From BQJU01 sp965229635 (lineage in GTDB: Bacteria; Bacteroidota; Bacteroidia; Chitinophagales; Saprospiraceae), in NCBI GenBank assembly GCA_965229635.1, contig OZ245894.1:2480001-2544000 (forward strand): a stretch of 64,000 nt of DNA, in the 5' to 3' direction. The position numbers were made by a program, and so were the translations under genes. Positions 24,761-33,989 of the stretch are shown piece after piece (position 1 is the first letter of the stretch; each line of letters starts with the position of its first letter). The notes under the pieces are model-generated. The model made no database searches and was not told the DNA's origin. It saw only the letters and a program-made list of their open reading frames with translations.

Positions 24761-27700
24761 ATGTCTGGTCTTCAATCTCCTTCGCCCTGGTATAAAGATA
24801 GCATCATCTACGCCCTGCACATTCGCTCCTTTTTCGATAGCAATGGAAGTGGAATTGGTGATATCAACGGGCTAACCAAGAAATTGGATTACCTCGAAGA
24901 TTTGGGGGTTAATGTCGTCTCACTCCAACCTTTCTACAAGTCTCCGCTCCGCGACGATGGATACGATATCTCTGACTATTGCTCCGTTCATCCCGATTAC
25001 GGCAATATGCAGGACTTTCGCCTGTTTTTGTCGGAAGCCCAAAAGCGGGGCATTCGCGTGATTATCGACGTGATTATGAACCACACCTCTACCCAGCACG
25101 AGTGGTTTCAGCGGGCAAGAAAGGCCGACTCGGGATCTCCTGAGCGCGACTTTTACGTGTGGAGCGATACGCAGGAACGCTTTCAGGACGCCAGTATTAT
25201 TTTTACTGATTATGAAACCAGTAATTGGGAGTGGGACAATGTGGCCAAAGCCTATTACTGGCACCGTTTTTATCACCACCAGGCCGACTTGAATTATGAA
25301 AATGAGCGCGTGCGGCAGGAGATTCGCAAGGTCATTGATTTTTGGTTTGAAATGGGAGTCGATGCGCTACGCATTTCGTCCATCATGTTTACTTATCGTG
25401 AGGAGGGCACCAATTGTGAAAACCTCCCACAAGTACATGAGTACCTACGCGAGCTTCGTCAGTACGTTGATCGGAAACACCAGGGGAAGGTGCTGATTGC
25501 AGAAACCAACCTCTGGCCGGAGGAGGCTTCCCAATATTTTGGCAAGGGCGATGAATGCCACATGAATTATCACTTCCCGCTGATGCCGCGCCTGTTCATG
25601 GCCCTGCAAACGGAAGACCGATATCCCATAGTTGATATTTTTTACCAAACACCAAACATACCGGATAACTGCCAGTGGGCCTTGTTTTTACGTAACCACG
25701 ATGACCTGATGCTGTCCATGGTAACGGAAGAAGAACGAGATTATCTCTACCGCGTGCTGGCCCAGGATACCGGCGCCAGAATCAATAAAGGCATACGCCG
25801 CAGGTTGGCCCCTCTTTTGGCTAATGACCGGCGCAAACTGGAGTTGCTGAATAGTCTGCTCTTTTCCCTGCCGGGAACTCCGGTGATCTACTACGGCGAT
25901 GAAATCGGTATGGGGGATAATATTTATCTGGGTGATCGCAATGGTGTGCGGACGCCCATGCAGTGGAGTGCCGATCGCAATGCGGGCTTTTCCAGTGCCA
26001 ATCCACAAAAGTTGTTTCTCCCCGTCATTCAGGACCCGCTTTACCGCTACGAGGCAGTCAATGTAGAAGTACAAAACCGCAACGCATCTTCTCTGTTGTG
26101 GTGGATGAAAAACCTCATTGCCATGCGCAAGCGCCTCAAAGCATTTAGTCTTGGCGATATTACTTTCCTAGAACCGCTAAACGGCAAAATTCTGGCCTTC
26201 ACGCGTATTTATGAAGGGGAAAGCATCTTGGTGGTCTACAATCTTTCTAAACACTCGCAGGCGGTGGAACTGGACCTCAGCGATTTTGAAGGGGTACGGC
26301 CGGTGGAGATCTTCAGCCAAAGCAAGTTCTTTGTGGTGGGCAAAGAACCTTATCGGTTCACCATGGGCCCTTATGGTTATTACTGGTTTTTGCTGGAGCA
26401 ACAGGAAGACCTGGATGACATGCCCAAAGAAAGAGTCATACCTGAAATTGAATCGGAAGGGGAATGGCGGGACTTTTTTGATACCTATACAACCAAGCGA
26501 CATTTTGAAAAAAAGGTATTACCCAACTACCTGCGCAATTGCCGGTGGTTTAGCGGAAAGTCGAGGAAGATCGTTTCGATTGACGTCAGTCGCCACCCAG
26601 CGGTTATGGTGGAAGATAATCCGGTCTTTCTGCTGCAAATTCACCTCAGATATACCCATGGCCTGCCGGAAACTTACTTTCTGCCCGTTGGTCTGGTCAC
26701 GCAGGCTGAAAGCATTGTACGTTATTTAAGAAATGAATCCAATAGCGTGCTGTGTTACCTGAAAACTTCCTCTGTTGAAGCCATTGTGGTTGATGCCATC
26801 TACCAGGAAGAGTTTCGGAATGAATTGTTCTGGTTGATCAAAACTCAAACGGATATTGCCTTGCCGGAAGGCATTCTGCGATTTGAACCGGGAAAAATCT
26901 TATCTAATCTGGTCATTGAAAAAGAAGATGTTATATCAGAAGTGCTGAAGGTGGAGCAGAGTAATACTTCCGTCATTTACAACAATCAGTTTTTCTTTAA
27001 AATCTATCGCAAACTGGATGTGGATATCAATCCGGATCTGGAATTGGTGCGCTTTTTGTCCGAACAGACCGATTTTGAATACTCTCCGCGCTATGGAGGC
27101 GGCATTCAATATATCAATCAAACCGAAAAATCTTATACCATTCTTGGACTGTTGCAGGATAAAATTCCCAATCAGGGAGAAGCCTGGACCAGTATGTTGG
27201 AATCGCTGAGTCGGTACTACGAAAAAGTATTGACTCAGGTAGAACGGCAAGGTGAGGTACCGCAGTTGGTGCGTAAAAAGCGGTTGTATTTTGAGGATAT
27301 TCCCGAGGAACTTCAGGAGCTGATTGGCAGCGTAACTTATGAGCGTGTTACCTTGCTGGGACGACGCACGGCGGAAATGCACATTGCACTTGCTTCTAAT
27401 GAAGACAACCCGGATTTTTGTCCGGAGCGCTTTACCCAGCACTACCAGCGGGCGGTGTATTCCAGCAACCGCAAACTGGTAAGCGAAAAGTTCAATGCGC
27501 TCACCGCCCGTCTGGGGCAGTTGCCACCAAAGGTAGCCGCTGAAGTGCAGGAAGTGCTGGACCTTTCAGAGGATATCCTCCGCATTTTTAGCGACTTTTT
27601 TGACCATAAGGTAGAAACCTACAAAACCCGCATCCATGGAGACTATCACCTCGGGCAGGTATTGTTTAATGGTCGGGATTTCTACATCATCGATTTTGAG

Positions 27701-28111
27701 GGCGAGCCCATGCTTTCGATTAGCGAACGCCGCTTGAAAAAGACACCGTTTAAAGATGTTGCGGGTATGATCCGGTCATTCCACTATGCGGCCTATGGTC
27801 AGCTGTTGCTTAACCCCAATTACCGCAAGGAAGATATGACCTTTCTGGAGAAATGGGCCCGGCAGTGGTTTCACTACATCAGCCAGTTTTATCTGACTGC
27901 TTATCTGGATCGGGCGGCCGGACAGAAGTTTATCCCCGACAGTGAAAAGGATCTGCAACTGTTGCTGCGCAATTACATCCTGGAGAAAGCCATTTACGAA
28001 CTGGGTTATGAGATGAATGCCCGTCCGGATTGGCTGCCCATCCCCATTCGCGGAGTCCTGTATATCATGGAGGAAATCCAAAAGGAACAGGCGGCCAAAG
28101 ATGAGGAATAA
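24761..28111 (+). CDS. treS: TreS-like GH13 domain fused to maltokinase; GH13 nucleophile replaced
   Basis: A 1116-residue cytoplasmic fusion. Residues about 5-550 are a GH13 domain of the trehalose synthase (maltose alpha-D-glucosyltransferase) type: WYKDSIIYALHIRSFFDSNG, DVIMNHTSTQHEWF, HHQADLNYEN, YYGDEIGMGDN, GVRTPMQWS. Residues about 575-1110 are a maltokinase (Mak/Pep2) with intact HGDYHLGQ (959-966) and IDFEGEP (Asp978) motifs, which phosphorylates maltose with ATP to maltose 1-phosphate for the GlgE alpha-glucan route. In the GH13 part the acid/base Glu248 (AETNLWPEE) and the transition-state Asp314 (RNHDD) are present, but the nucleophile position, usually in GFRLDAV, reads ALRISSI, with Ser206. 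The 42-residue spacing from 206 to 248 equals that in known TreS. The maltose-trehalose interconversion is therefore doubtful, whereas kinase activity is expected. No GlgE lies in the window. Confidence 0.9.
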   Translation: MSGLQSPSPWYKDSIIYALHIRSFFDSNGSGIGDINGLTKKLDYLEDLGVNVVSLQPFYKSPLRDDGYDISDYCSVHPDYGNMQDFRLFLSEAQKRGIRVIIDVIMNHTSTQHEWFQRARKADSGSPERDFYVWSDTQERFQDASIIFTDYETSNWEWDNVAKAYYWHRFYHHQADLNYENERVRQEIRKVIDFWFEMGVDALRISSIMFTYREEGTNCENLPQVHEYLRELRQYVDRKHQGKVLIAETNLWPEEASQYFGKGDECHMNYHFPLMPRLFMALQTEDRYPIVDIFYQTPNIPDNCQWALFLRNHDDLMLSMVTEEERDYLYRVLAQDTGARINKGIRRRLAPLLANDRRKLELLNSLLFSLPGTPVIYYGDEIGMGDNIYLGDRNGVRTPMQWSADRNAGFSSANPQKLFLPVIQDPLYRYEAVNVEVQNRNASSLLWWMKNLIAMRKRLKAFSLGDITFLEPLNGKILAFTRIYEGESILVVYNLSKHSQAVELDLSDFEGVRPVEIFSQSKFFVVGKEPYRFTMGPYGYYWFLLEQQEDLDDMPKERVIPEIESEGEWRDFFDTYTTKRHFEKKVLPNYLRNCRWFSGKSRKIVSIDVSRHPAVMVEDNPVFLLQIHLRYTHGLPETYFLPVGLVTQAESIVRYLRNESNSVLCYLKTSSVEAIVVDAIYQEEFRNELFWLIKTQTDIALPEGILRFEPGKILSNLVIEKEDVISEVLKVEQSNTSVIYNNQFFFKIYRKLDVDINPDLELVRFLSEQTDFEYSPRYGGGIQYINQTEKSYTILGLLQDKIPNQGEAWTSMLESLSRYYEKVLTQVERQGEVPQLVRKKRLYFEDIPEELQELIGSVTYERVTLLGRRTAEMHIALASNEDNPDFCPERFTQHYQRAVYSSNRKLVSEKFNALTARLGQLPPKVAAEVQEVLDLSEDILRIFSDFFDHKVETYKTRIHGDYHLGQVLFNGRDFYIIDFEGEPMLSISERRLKKTPFKDVAGMIRSFHYAAYGQLLLNPNYRKEDMTFLEKWARQWFHYISQFYLTAYLDRAAGQKFIPDSEKDLQLLLRNYILEKAIYELGYEMNARPDWLPIPIRGVLYIMEEIQKEQAAKDEE

Positions 28112-28149
28112 GGATTTGCTTTTTTTCCTTTTCTTTGTTGGAAAAAGTG

Positions 28150-28728
28150 ATGAAATCAGTTGTTGTCTTTTGCGGTTCCAACGCCGGTAATGCCCCTATC
28201 TACACAAAGGTCACGCAAAGAGTAGGGGAGGTGTTGGTGGATCGAAACCTCGAAGTAATCTACGGAGCCGGAAATGTGGGCCTGATGGGGGTCCTGGCTG
28301 ATGCTGCACTGGCCAAAGGTGGACGAGTAGTGGGCGTCATTCCTTATTTCCTGCAGGAAAAGGAGGTGTGTCATACCGGCCTTTCCGAATTACACCTCAC
28401 TAAATCGATGGATGAACGCAAGGTAGTGATGGCCCGACTATCTGACAGTGTGTTGGTATTGCCCGGCGGTTACGGTACCATGGATGAGTTGTTTGAAATG
28501 CTCACTTTGGTGCAATTGGGGCAGGTGCACTATCCCATTGGTATCCTCAATATTAACGGTTTTTATGATGCTTTGATCAGGCAGGTGGACTGGATGCAGC
28601 AAGAGGGTTTCATCAAAAGCTTTCACCGCAACCTGATTTTGGTCGATGACGATATTGATCGCCTTTTGGATAAAATGGCGCAGGTAGTCCCCGGTAAAGA
28701 AGATAAGTGGCTGCACAGGGGAGTGTAA
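28150..28728 (+). CDS. LOG-family (TIGR00730-type) nucleotide 5'-monophosphate phosphoribohydrolase-like protein
   Basis: I take the ATG at 28150 (MKSVVVFCGSNAG); a TTG five codons earlier is less likely. The 192-residue cytoplasmic protein has the Rossmann-like lysine-decarboxylase-like fold of the LOG family: VFCGSNAGNAP at the start, YGAGNVGLMGVLADAAL (nucleotide site), and the signature LPGGYGTMDELFEMLTLVQL near residue 100, where the Arg/Glu of the family active site fall (MDERKVVMARLSD just before). Members hydrolyse cytokinin-type or purine nucleotide monophosphates to the base and ribose 5-phosphate; in non-plant-associated bacteria the role is uncertain. It lies 38 bases after the TreS-maltokinase gene, possibly co-transcribed with it. 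Confidence 0.9.
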   Translation: MKSVVVFCGSNAGNAPIYTKVTQRVGEVLVDRNLEVIYGAGNVGLMGVLADAALAKGGRVVGVIPYFLQEKEVCHTGLSELHLTKSMDERKVVMARLSDSVLVLPGGYGTMDELFEMLTLVQLGQVHYPIGILNINGFYDALIRQVDWMQQEGFIKSFHRNLILVDDDIDRLLDKMAQVVPGKEDKWLHRGV

Positions 28729-28764
28729 TGCATTGGTCATCTTTTTCAAAACAAGGGAAAAGGA

Positions 28765-28795
28765 TTGATAAACCAGCGGGAATTGCGTAATTTTG
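28765..28795 (+). promoter_or_regulatory. Bacteroidota-type promoter of ahcY
   Basis: TTG at 28765-28767, then 20 bases, then TAATTTTG at 28788-28795, an exact TAnnTTTG element. Transcription would start near 28803, leaving a leader of about 25 bases before the ATG at 28828. Confidence 0.6.
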
Positions 28796-28827
28796 CACCT
28801 TCATTTTAAAAATAAACATTGTTATCC

Positions 28828-30141
28828 ATGCAATCAACAGCAAGTCAACTAAAATACAAAGTAAAAGATATTGCGCTGGCCGAGTGGGGAAGAAAGGAAA
28901 TTGAGCTGGCTGAGGCAGAAATGCCGGGCCTGATGTCGCTCCGTGAAGAGTACGGTGCCTCCAAGCCACTGAAGGGTGCACGTATCGCCGGATGTTTGCA
29001 CATGACCATCCAGACGGCTGTACTGATCGAGACCCTGATCGAATTGGGTGCGGAAGTCACCTGGTCATCATGTAATATCTTTTCTACCCAGGATCACGCT
29101 GCTGCGGCCATCGCTGCTGCCGGGATTCCAGTATTTGCCTGGAAAGGTATGAACGATGAGGAATTCTGGTGGGCGATTGAGCAAACGCTGTTTGCTTTTG
29201 AAGGTGGCCAACCGCTGAATATGATCCTGGATGATGGTGGTGACCTGACCAATGTGGTTTTGGACAAACACCCTGAACTGGCTCCCGGTATCAAAGGATT
29301 GAGCGAAGAGACCACTACCGGTGTACACCGCTTATACGAAAGACAAAAGAAAGGTACCCTGCCGATGCCTGCCATCAACGTGAACGACTCGGTAACCAAG
29401 TCTAAATTTGACAACAAATACGGCTGTAAAGAATCATGTGTGGATGCGATCCGCCGCGCTACCGATATCATGCTGGCCGGTAAGGTGGCTGTGGTAGCAG
29501 GTTATGGTGATGTAGGAAAAGGATCTGCTGCTTCTCTGCGCGGTGCCGGATGTCGCGTGATCGTGACTGAAATTGACCCCATTTGTGCGCTGCAAGCGGC
29601 AATGGACGGTTTTGAGGTAAAGAAAATGGTGAATGCCATTCCTCGTGCCAATATCGTGGTAACGGCCACCGGCAACAAGGACATCCTGACTGAGGAGCAC
29701 TTCAAACTGATGACCGATAAGACCATCGTTTGTAACATTGGCCACTTCGATAATGAAATTGATATGGCCTGGTTGAACAAGACCCACGGCAACAACAAGG
29801 TGAATATCAAGCCTCAGGTTGACAAATACACCATTGACGGCAACGATGTGATCGTGTTGGCAGAAGGTCGTTTGGTAAACCTCGGGTGTGGTACCGGACA
29901 CCCATCTTTCGTTATGTCCAACTCCTTTACCAATCAGGTATTGGCACAGATGGAATTGTGGGAAAACAGCGACAACTACGAAAACAAGGTGTACATGTTG
30001 CCTAAGCACCTCGATGAGCAGGTAGCTCGTTTGCACCTGGCAAAAATTGGTGTGGAACTGGAAGAATTGTCTAGAGATCAGGCCGATTATATCGGTGTTG
30101 AGCAGGAAGGCCCATTCAAGCCAGAGTACTACCGCTACTAG
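28828..30141 (+). CDS. ahcY: adenosylhomocysteinase (S-adenosylhomocysteine hydrolase)
   Basis: A 437-residue cytoplasmic NAD-dependent enzyme that cleaves S-adenosylhomocysteine to adenosine and homocysteine, relieving product inhibition of methyltransferases. The start is the ATG at 28828 (MQSTASQLKYKVKDIALAEW); a TTG three codons earlier is unlikely. Family motifs run in order: GARIAGCLHMTIQTAVLIET, SSCNIFSTQDHAAAAIA, WGVxQ-like WAIEQTLF, DGGDLTN, SVTKSKFDNKYGCKES, the NAD-binding GYGDVGKGSA, NIGHFDNEID, and the C-terminal KPEYYRY, which ends the family with its conserved Lys and Tyr. It has its own promoter and a strong terminator, so it is monocistronic. I see no SAH riboswitch in its short leader. 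Confidence 0.97.
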   Translation: MQSTASQLKYKVKDIALAEWGRKEIELAEAEMPGLMSLREEYGASKPLKGARIAGCLHMTIQTAVLIETLIELGAEVTWSSCNIFSTQDHAAAAIAAAGIPVFAWKGMNDEEFWWAIEQTLFAFEGGQPLNMILDDGGDLTNVVLDKHPELAPGIKGLSEETTTGVHRLYERQKKGTLPMPAINVNDSVTKSKFDNKYGCKESCVDAIRRATDIMLAGKVAVVAGYGDVGKGSAASLRGAGCRVIVTEIDPICALQAAMDGFEVKKMVNAIPRANIVVTATGNKDILTEEHFKLMTDKTIVCNIGHFDNEIDMAWLNKTHGNNKVNIKPQVDKYTIDGNDVIVLAEGRLVNLGCGTGHPSFVMSNSFTNQVLAQMELWENSDNYENKVYMLPKHLDEQVARLHLAKIGVELEELSRDQADYIGVEQEGPFKPEYYRY

Positions 30142-30162
30142 AAATTAGAAAAGTAAATAGAT

Positions 30163-30199
30163 AAAAAAACGCCGCTGGAATTGCTCCAGCGGCGTTTTT
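30163..30199. terminator. bidirectional terminator after ahcY
   Basis: ACGCCGCTGGA (30169-30179) pairs perfectly with TCCAGCGGCGT (30185-30195), flanked by A-run and T-run, so it works for ahcY and for the convergent M16 protease gene ending at 30222. Confidence 0.85.
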
Positions 30200-30221
30200 A
30201 TTTGCCGTAAGGCGAAAATTA

Positions 30222-33086
30222 CTAGTTGGCAACCTGCTCAACCGGTACTCCTTCTTTATCGAGCATCACAGGATCACCCAGCCCAATTTCCTTGAGGCGG
30301 TCAGCCTGAGTTTTGGCATCACCCACAACGAGATAAACCATCTTTTCACCATTGATGTATTTGCCGATCAATGCTTTGGCTTTGTCCATGTCCATGTCCA
30401 TCATGGTTTTTTCGTCACGCTTGACATAGTCAACGGGCAACTCATAGGTGCTGATGTTTTCCAGGATCCCCATCTTATCATTGAGGGTCTCGAAGGCCAG
30501 GGCGTTACCCTTGAGCATCATGCTCTTGGTAGTTTCGAGGTCTTCTTCATTATAGTCCGCTTCGTACTTGTCCAGGATATCTTTGAAAAGTTCCACAGAC
30601 TCCTTGGTTACATTACTTCTTACGCTTGAATAGCCAATGAAATAGCCATCGTTGATGCGGCGGGTGAAGGTTGAGCCGGCTCCATAAGTGTAGCCTTTTT
30701 CCTCGCGTAGCTGCTGAAACAGGCGAGCAGAAGTACCACTACCCAGGCGTTGGTTCACCACTGTTGCTGCGTAATAATCTTCATCATTGGCACTCATAGC
30801 TGGCGTGCCGATGCGCAATACGGATTGCTTGGCATCAGGTACGTCTACAAAGTAGATCTTTGCCTCGGAAACGGCAATTGGTTCCGGTAAATCCGGCATG
30901 GTGACTTCCTTGGCTGGCCATTTTTCCTCCAGTGGTTTCAGGGCAGAAACTACCTCTTTCTTTGGAATAGCACCGGCAATGTGGAAGCTGGAAATGCTCG
31001 GTGAGTAGTATTTATCATAAAATGCCTTGAGATCATCAATGGTAATGGCTTTCACCGATTCAATATCACCGAGGGTACTATTCGACAGAATGTTGTTTTC
31101 TCCGTAGATCAATTTATTGAAAACGTTGGTGGCTACCGTATTGGGCTGAGCACTATTTTGCTGGATTTGTGTAATTGTACTTTGCTTGATGCGATCAAAT
31201 TCCTTTTCGTCCCAACGTGGTTCCAGCAGCATTTCCTGGAAGATGTTCATCACCGCCGCAAAGTTGCGGCTCAGGCAGCTACCGCGCATGGTGATGTACT
31301 CGGTAGAGGTAGCCATAGAGATGTCAGCACCCAGCTGGCCGATAGCATCTTCCAGCTCTTCGGGGGTCTTACTGGCAGTACCTTCCTGCATGATATCGGT
31401 CATGAGGTTGGCTACGCCAATCTTTTCGGGATCGTCAAGCATCAAGCCACCCTTGATCCGGAGGCTGAATTCCACCAATGGCAATTCTTTGTTTTCGATA
31501 CCAAAAACCTCCAGGCCATTGGCCAGTTCTGCCTGCCAGATGTTTGGCATGTTCACCGTTGGAGGATCACCCAGTGGTGGTGCTACGGTGCGATCAAAAT
31601 TGGAAGGTGTCTTTTCAAAGTCGGTCTGGTCTTCCGCCAGCGGTGGTGCTTCTGCACCTTGAATGATGGGTTCTTCTACCACTTCAGCGGTTGCCGAACC
31701 TTCTACTGCCAATTCCGGCTTACCCAGTGGCACAAAGCTGGTCATTAGATAAGGTTGATCCTTGATATATTTCTCGTATACCCGCATCACATCATCCTTG
31801 GTCACAGCGAGGATTTTCTGGATTTCCTGCTCCAGGGCATCCGGGCTGCCACGGAATTCGTTCATTTGTGCAAGCTGGAAGGATTTGGAGAGCAAGCTGG
31901 AAATGCCTGAGTAAAACTGGGTTTCCAGAGAGTTTTTGATGCGCTCCATATCGCGGTCATCAATGCCGTTGGTTTCAAAGTCGGAGAAGGCCTTAAATAC
32001 CGCATCGTGAACATTGTCGAGGTCTACACCATCGTTGGTACGCACCCGTACGTAGAACTCTCCGGAGATCTCACGCTCGCTGTTGTAGGCACGAGGTTCT
32101 GGTGCGAGTTTTTGATTTTCAACCAATTCCTTATACAGGGGAGCTCTTTTTCCGTCTGAAAGCAATTGTCCCAGATAATTTAACGGATAAACGTCAGGAT
32201 GGCCGTCCTGTACTGATGGCCAAACCATGCGCAGTTCTGGCAGTTGAGCAAACTTATCTTCGTGCATCAACTTGATGGTAGAAGAAAGCTGAGCCGGTTG
32301 AGGTTCGATAGGTTCTACTTCTTCTTTAGTAGGAATTTCACTGAAGTATTTTTCTACCATCTGCTTGGTTTCTGCAAAGTCGATATCACCGGCAATCACC
32401 ATGGTGGCGTTATTTGGGCCATACCATTTGTTGTAAAACTCTTTTACGTCGTCAATGGTAGCGGCTTGCAGGTCTTCCAGACTACCGATCACCTGCCAGT
32501 TGTAGGGATGGTCTTCCGGATAGAGCGCTTTACCGATTACGTAGCTCGTATGGCCGTAGGGCTGATTGTCAACCCGCTGGCGCTTCTCATTTTTTACAAT
32601 TTCCTTTTCATTTTCAAACACTGGTACAGTTACCGTATTGATCATGAATCCCATGCGGTCACTTTCCATCCACAGGATTTTTTCCAGGGCATCCTTGGGC
32701 ACTACTTCGTAGTAAACGGTGCCGTCATTCCAGGTGCCACCGTTGAAGTCGCCACCGAGCTCTTCAATGATTTTAAAGAAGTTACCCTTTCCTACGTTTT
32801 CCGAATTCTGGAAAAGCATGTGCTCAAAAAAGTGAGCAAAACCGGTACGGCCGGGTTTTTCGCGGTTGGAGCCTACGTGAAACATAATGGCTACCGATAC
32901 GATTGGGTCAGAGTCGTCTTTGTGTAAAATCACATCGAGCCCGTTATCCAGGGTGTATTTCTCGTAGTCAATTTTCAGCTCATTAGCGGAAGCTGTATCT
33001 TCTGAGGCAGACTCCCCGCAGGAAGTCACCAGGCCCGAGAAAACCAACCCGATAAAGATTAAAAACAACAGTTTTGATGATCTCAT
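30222..33086 (-). CDS. M16-family (pitrilysin-type) zinc protease lipoprotein
   Basis: A 954-residue protein of two tandem M16 modules. The N-terminal signal has a lipobox ending in Cys23 (GLVTSC), so it is a lipoprotein in the cell envelope. The inverted zinc motif HxxEH is H85-F-F-E88-H89 (TGFAHFFEHMLF), with the third ligand Glu expected in the downstream helix NEKEIVKNEKRQRV. A second module begins near residue 520 and lacks HxxEH (VANLMTDIMQEG), as is normal for the non-catalytic half, but keeps the R/Y pair region (LFQQLREEKGYTYGAGS) that contributes to the substrate site. Such proteases degrade short unfolded peptides within a closed chamber. It is a single gene convergent with ahcY. 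Confidence 0.93.
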   Translation of the reverse strand: MRSSKLLFLIFIGLVFSGLVTSCGESASEDTASANELKIDYEKYTLDNGLDVILHKDDSDPIVSVAIMFHVGSNREKPGRTGFAHFFEHMLFQNSENVGKGNFFKIIEELGGDFNGGTWNDGTVYYEVVPKDALEKILWMESDRMGFMINTVTVPVFENEKEIVKNEKRQRVDNQPYGHTSYVIGKALYPEDHPYNWQVIGSLEDLQAATIDDVKEFYNKWYGPNNATMVIAGDIDFAETKQMVEKYFSEIPTKEEVEPIEPQPAQLSSTIKLMHEDKFAQLPELRMVWPSVQDGHPDVYPLNYLGQLLSDGKRAPLYKELVENQKLAPEPRAYNSEREISGEFYVRVRTNDGVDLDNVHDAVFKAFSDFETNGIDDRDMERIKNSLETQFYSGISSLLSKSFQLAQMNEFRGSPDALEQEIQKILAVTKDDVMRVYEKYIKDQPYLMTSFVPLGKPELAVEGSATAEVVEEPIIQGAEAPPLAEDQTDFEKTPSNFDRTVAPPLGDPPTVNMPNIWQAELANGLEVFGIENKELPLVEFSLRIKGGLMLDDPEKIGVANLMTDIMQEGTASKTPEELEDAIGQLGADISMATSTEYITMRGSCLSRNFAAVMNIFQEMLLEPRWDEKEFDRIKQSTITQIQQNSAQPNTVATNVFNKLIYGENNILSNSTLGDIESVKAITIDDLKAFYDKYYSPSISSFHIAGAIPKKEVVSALKPLEEKWPAKEVTMPDLPEPIAVSEAKIYFVDVPDAKQSVLRIGTPAMSANDEDYYAATVVNQRLGSGTSARLFQQLREEKGYTYGAGSTFTRRINDGYFIGYSSVRSNVTKESVELFKDILDKYEADYNEEDLETTKSMMLKGNALAFETLNDKMGILENISTYELPVDYVKRDEKTMMDMDMDKAKALIGKYINGEKMVYLVVGDAKTQADRLKEIGLGDPVMLDKEGVPVEQVAN

Positions 33087-33542
33087 ACAGAATGCTTTAG
33101 CTTTGGTTTTTAAATTTGAAAATAGAATGCCACTCCAGCGGATAACGCCAGAGAACCGATAAAGTAACGAGAAAAATCAGAATATACGGGTATTTTTTTG
33201 CTAACTTTTGCAGCTTCTCCGACTATTGCCCGACAGTAAAAACAAATTTGTTGATTTGGTTTTAAAAATCCTTCTTTGACAAATTCTGTGGTCAAACTAA
33301 AATTTAAATCAAAAGCGCCTTTAGAAGCGTTGGTTTAGATTTTTGATTGACTCTGAATCACGAAATTTGTCAAAGAACCTTAAAATTGTGCAACATTTTG
33401 AAACACTGCCTGCCAATAACCGTATCAGATAGGCAGCCTCAAGTAACGTGAAGCAAAAAAGACTACTGAAACCCTGACAAATGAGTTAAGAATAAATTTG
33501 AAACACTATTTACAAACCTTCTTGCAAACAAATTTTTCACAC
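33087..33542. other. intergenic region with a spaced inverted repeat
   Basis: About 455 bases between divergent genes. CTTTGACAAATT (33274-33285) is the exact reverse complement of AATTTGTCAAAG (33364-33375). The right arm read on the minus strand extends to GGTTCTTTGACAAATTT (33363-33379), which recurs exactly at 43536-43552. The rest is AT-rich, and I see no gene. Confidence 0.5.
33274..33379. repeat. inverted repeat with TTCTTTGACAAATT arms
   Basis: Two 12-bp arms 78 bases apart, with weaker complementarity between them (TGGTCAAAC near 33290 against GATTGAC near 33346). The arm motif is shared with the palindrome at 43541-43556. It may be a small dispersed element or a regulatory pair. 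Confidence 0.4.
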
Positions 33543-33866
33543 ATGAACACTTGGGACACTTTCAGGAGCTATAAGAAGCTCCAGAAGGCCATCGGCTTTC
33601 TTGAAACTTTGAGTTACGAATTCAACACACAGGTACTGGACTACCTAAAAGAAGTGAATCAGGCTTCCATTTTGGACCTGGCCATTCACCTCGGCTGGGA
33701 ACTGTCCACACTGGAAAGACGACTCGAAGCGCTTTGTCAAACAGGTGTGGTACTTAGAAAGGAGAGTCAGCAAGACACTCACTATTCTTTGAATCATTAC
33801 CGTTTACTGCGCATTCAAACGTTATCCAGAAAACTGGTTAGCGTTCCGGTTAATGTTTCCGGATGA
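33543..33866 (+). CDS. small winged-helix DNA-binding protein (ArsR-like)
   Basis: I take the ATG at 33543 (MNTWDTFRSY); the longer frame starts at a TTG inside AT-rich DNA. The 107-residue product contains a winged helix-turn-helix in its centre (QASILDLAIHLGWELSTLER as helices 2 and 3 and LCQTGVVLRKESQQDTHYSL as the wing), matching the ArsR/DUF-type single-domain regulators. No metal-binding Cys cluster is visible, so it is probably not a metal sensor. No operon partner is adjacent: the DinB gene is convergent. Target and effector are unknown. A terminator follows at 33940-33988. Confidence 0.72.
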   Translation: MNTWDTFRSYKKLQKAIGFLETLSYEFNTQVLDYLKEVNQASILDLAIHLGWELSTLERRLEALCQTGVVLRKESQQDTHYSLNHYRLLRIQTLSRKLVSVPVNVSG

Positions 33867-33939
33867 TTTTGGATTGAATGAAAAATTTACTAAGCACTCT
33901 ACATACCAAAGGATAGGAACCTTGAGAAGTCCTGTCCTG

Positions 33940-33988
33940 AAGCCAGGCCACTTTGGTTTTTATAACTGCGGTGGCTTGGCTTTTTTTA
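33940..33988 (+). terminator. intrinsic terminator of the winged-helix gene
   Basis: AAGCCA plus GCCAC (33940-33951) pairs with GTGGC plus TGGCTT (33971-33982), with a single internal mismatch, followed by a T-run. It overlaps the 3' side of the convergent dinB-like gene's trailer. Confidence 0.7.
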
Positions 33989-33989
33989 T

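Noticed and set aside
25358..25378. Loss of the GH13 nucleophile as a frameshift artefact
   Set aside because: The frame is intact, the motif Arg and the flanking residues are in register, and the spacing to the acid/base Glu is normal. A point error in one codon cannot be excluded, but Asp to Ser (GAT/GAC to TCG) needs at least two or three changes.
28796..28827. SAH or SAM riboswitch before ahcY
   Set aside because: The leader after the predicted promoter is only about 25 bases, too short for either.
33110..33295. 61-codon minus-strand frame before the winged-helix gene
   Set aside because: It begins inside the TTCTTTGACAAATT repeat and has no protein-like pattern apart from a short hydrophobic end.
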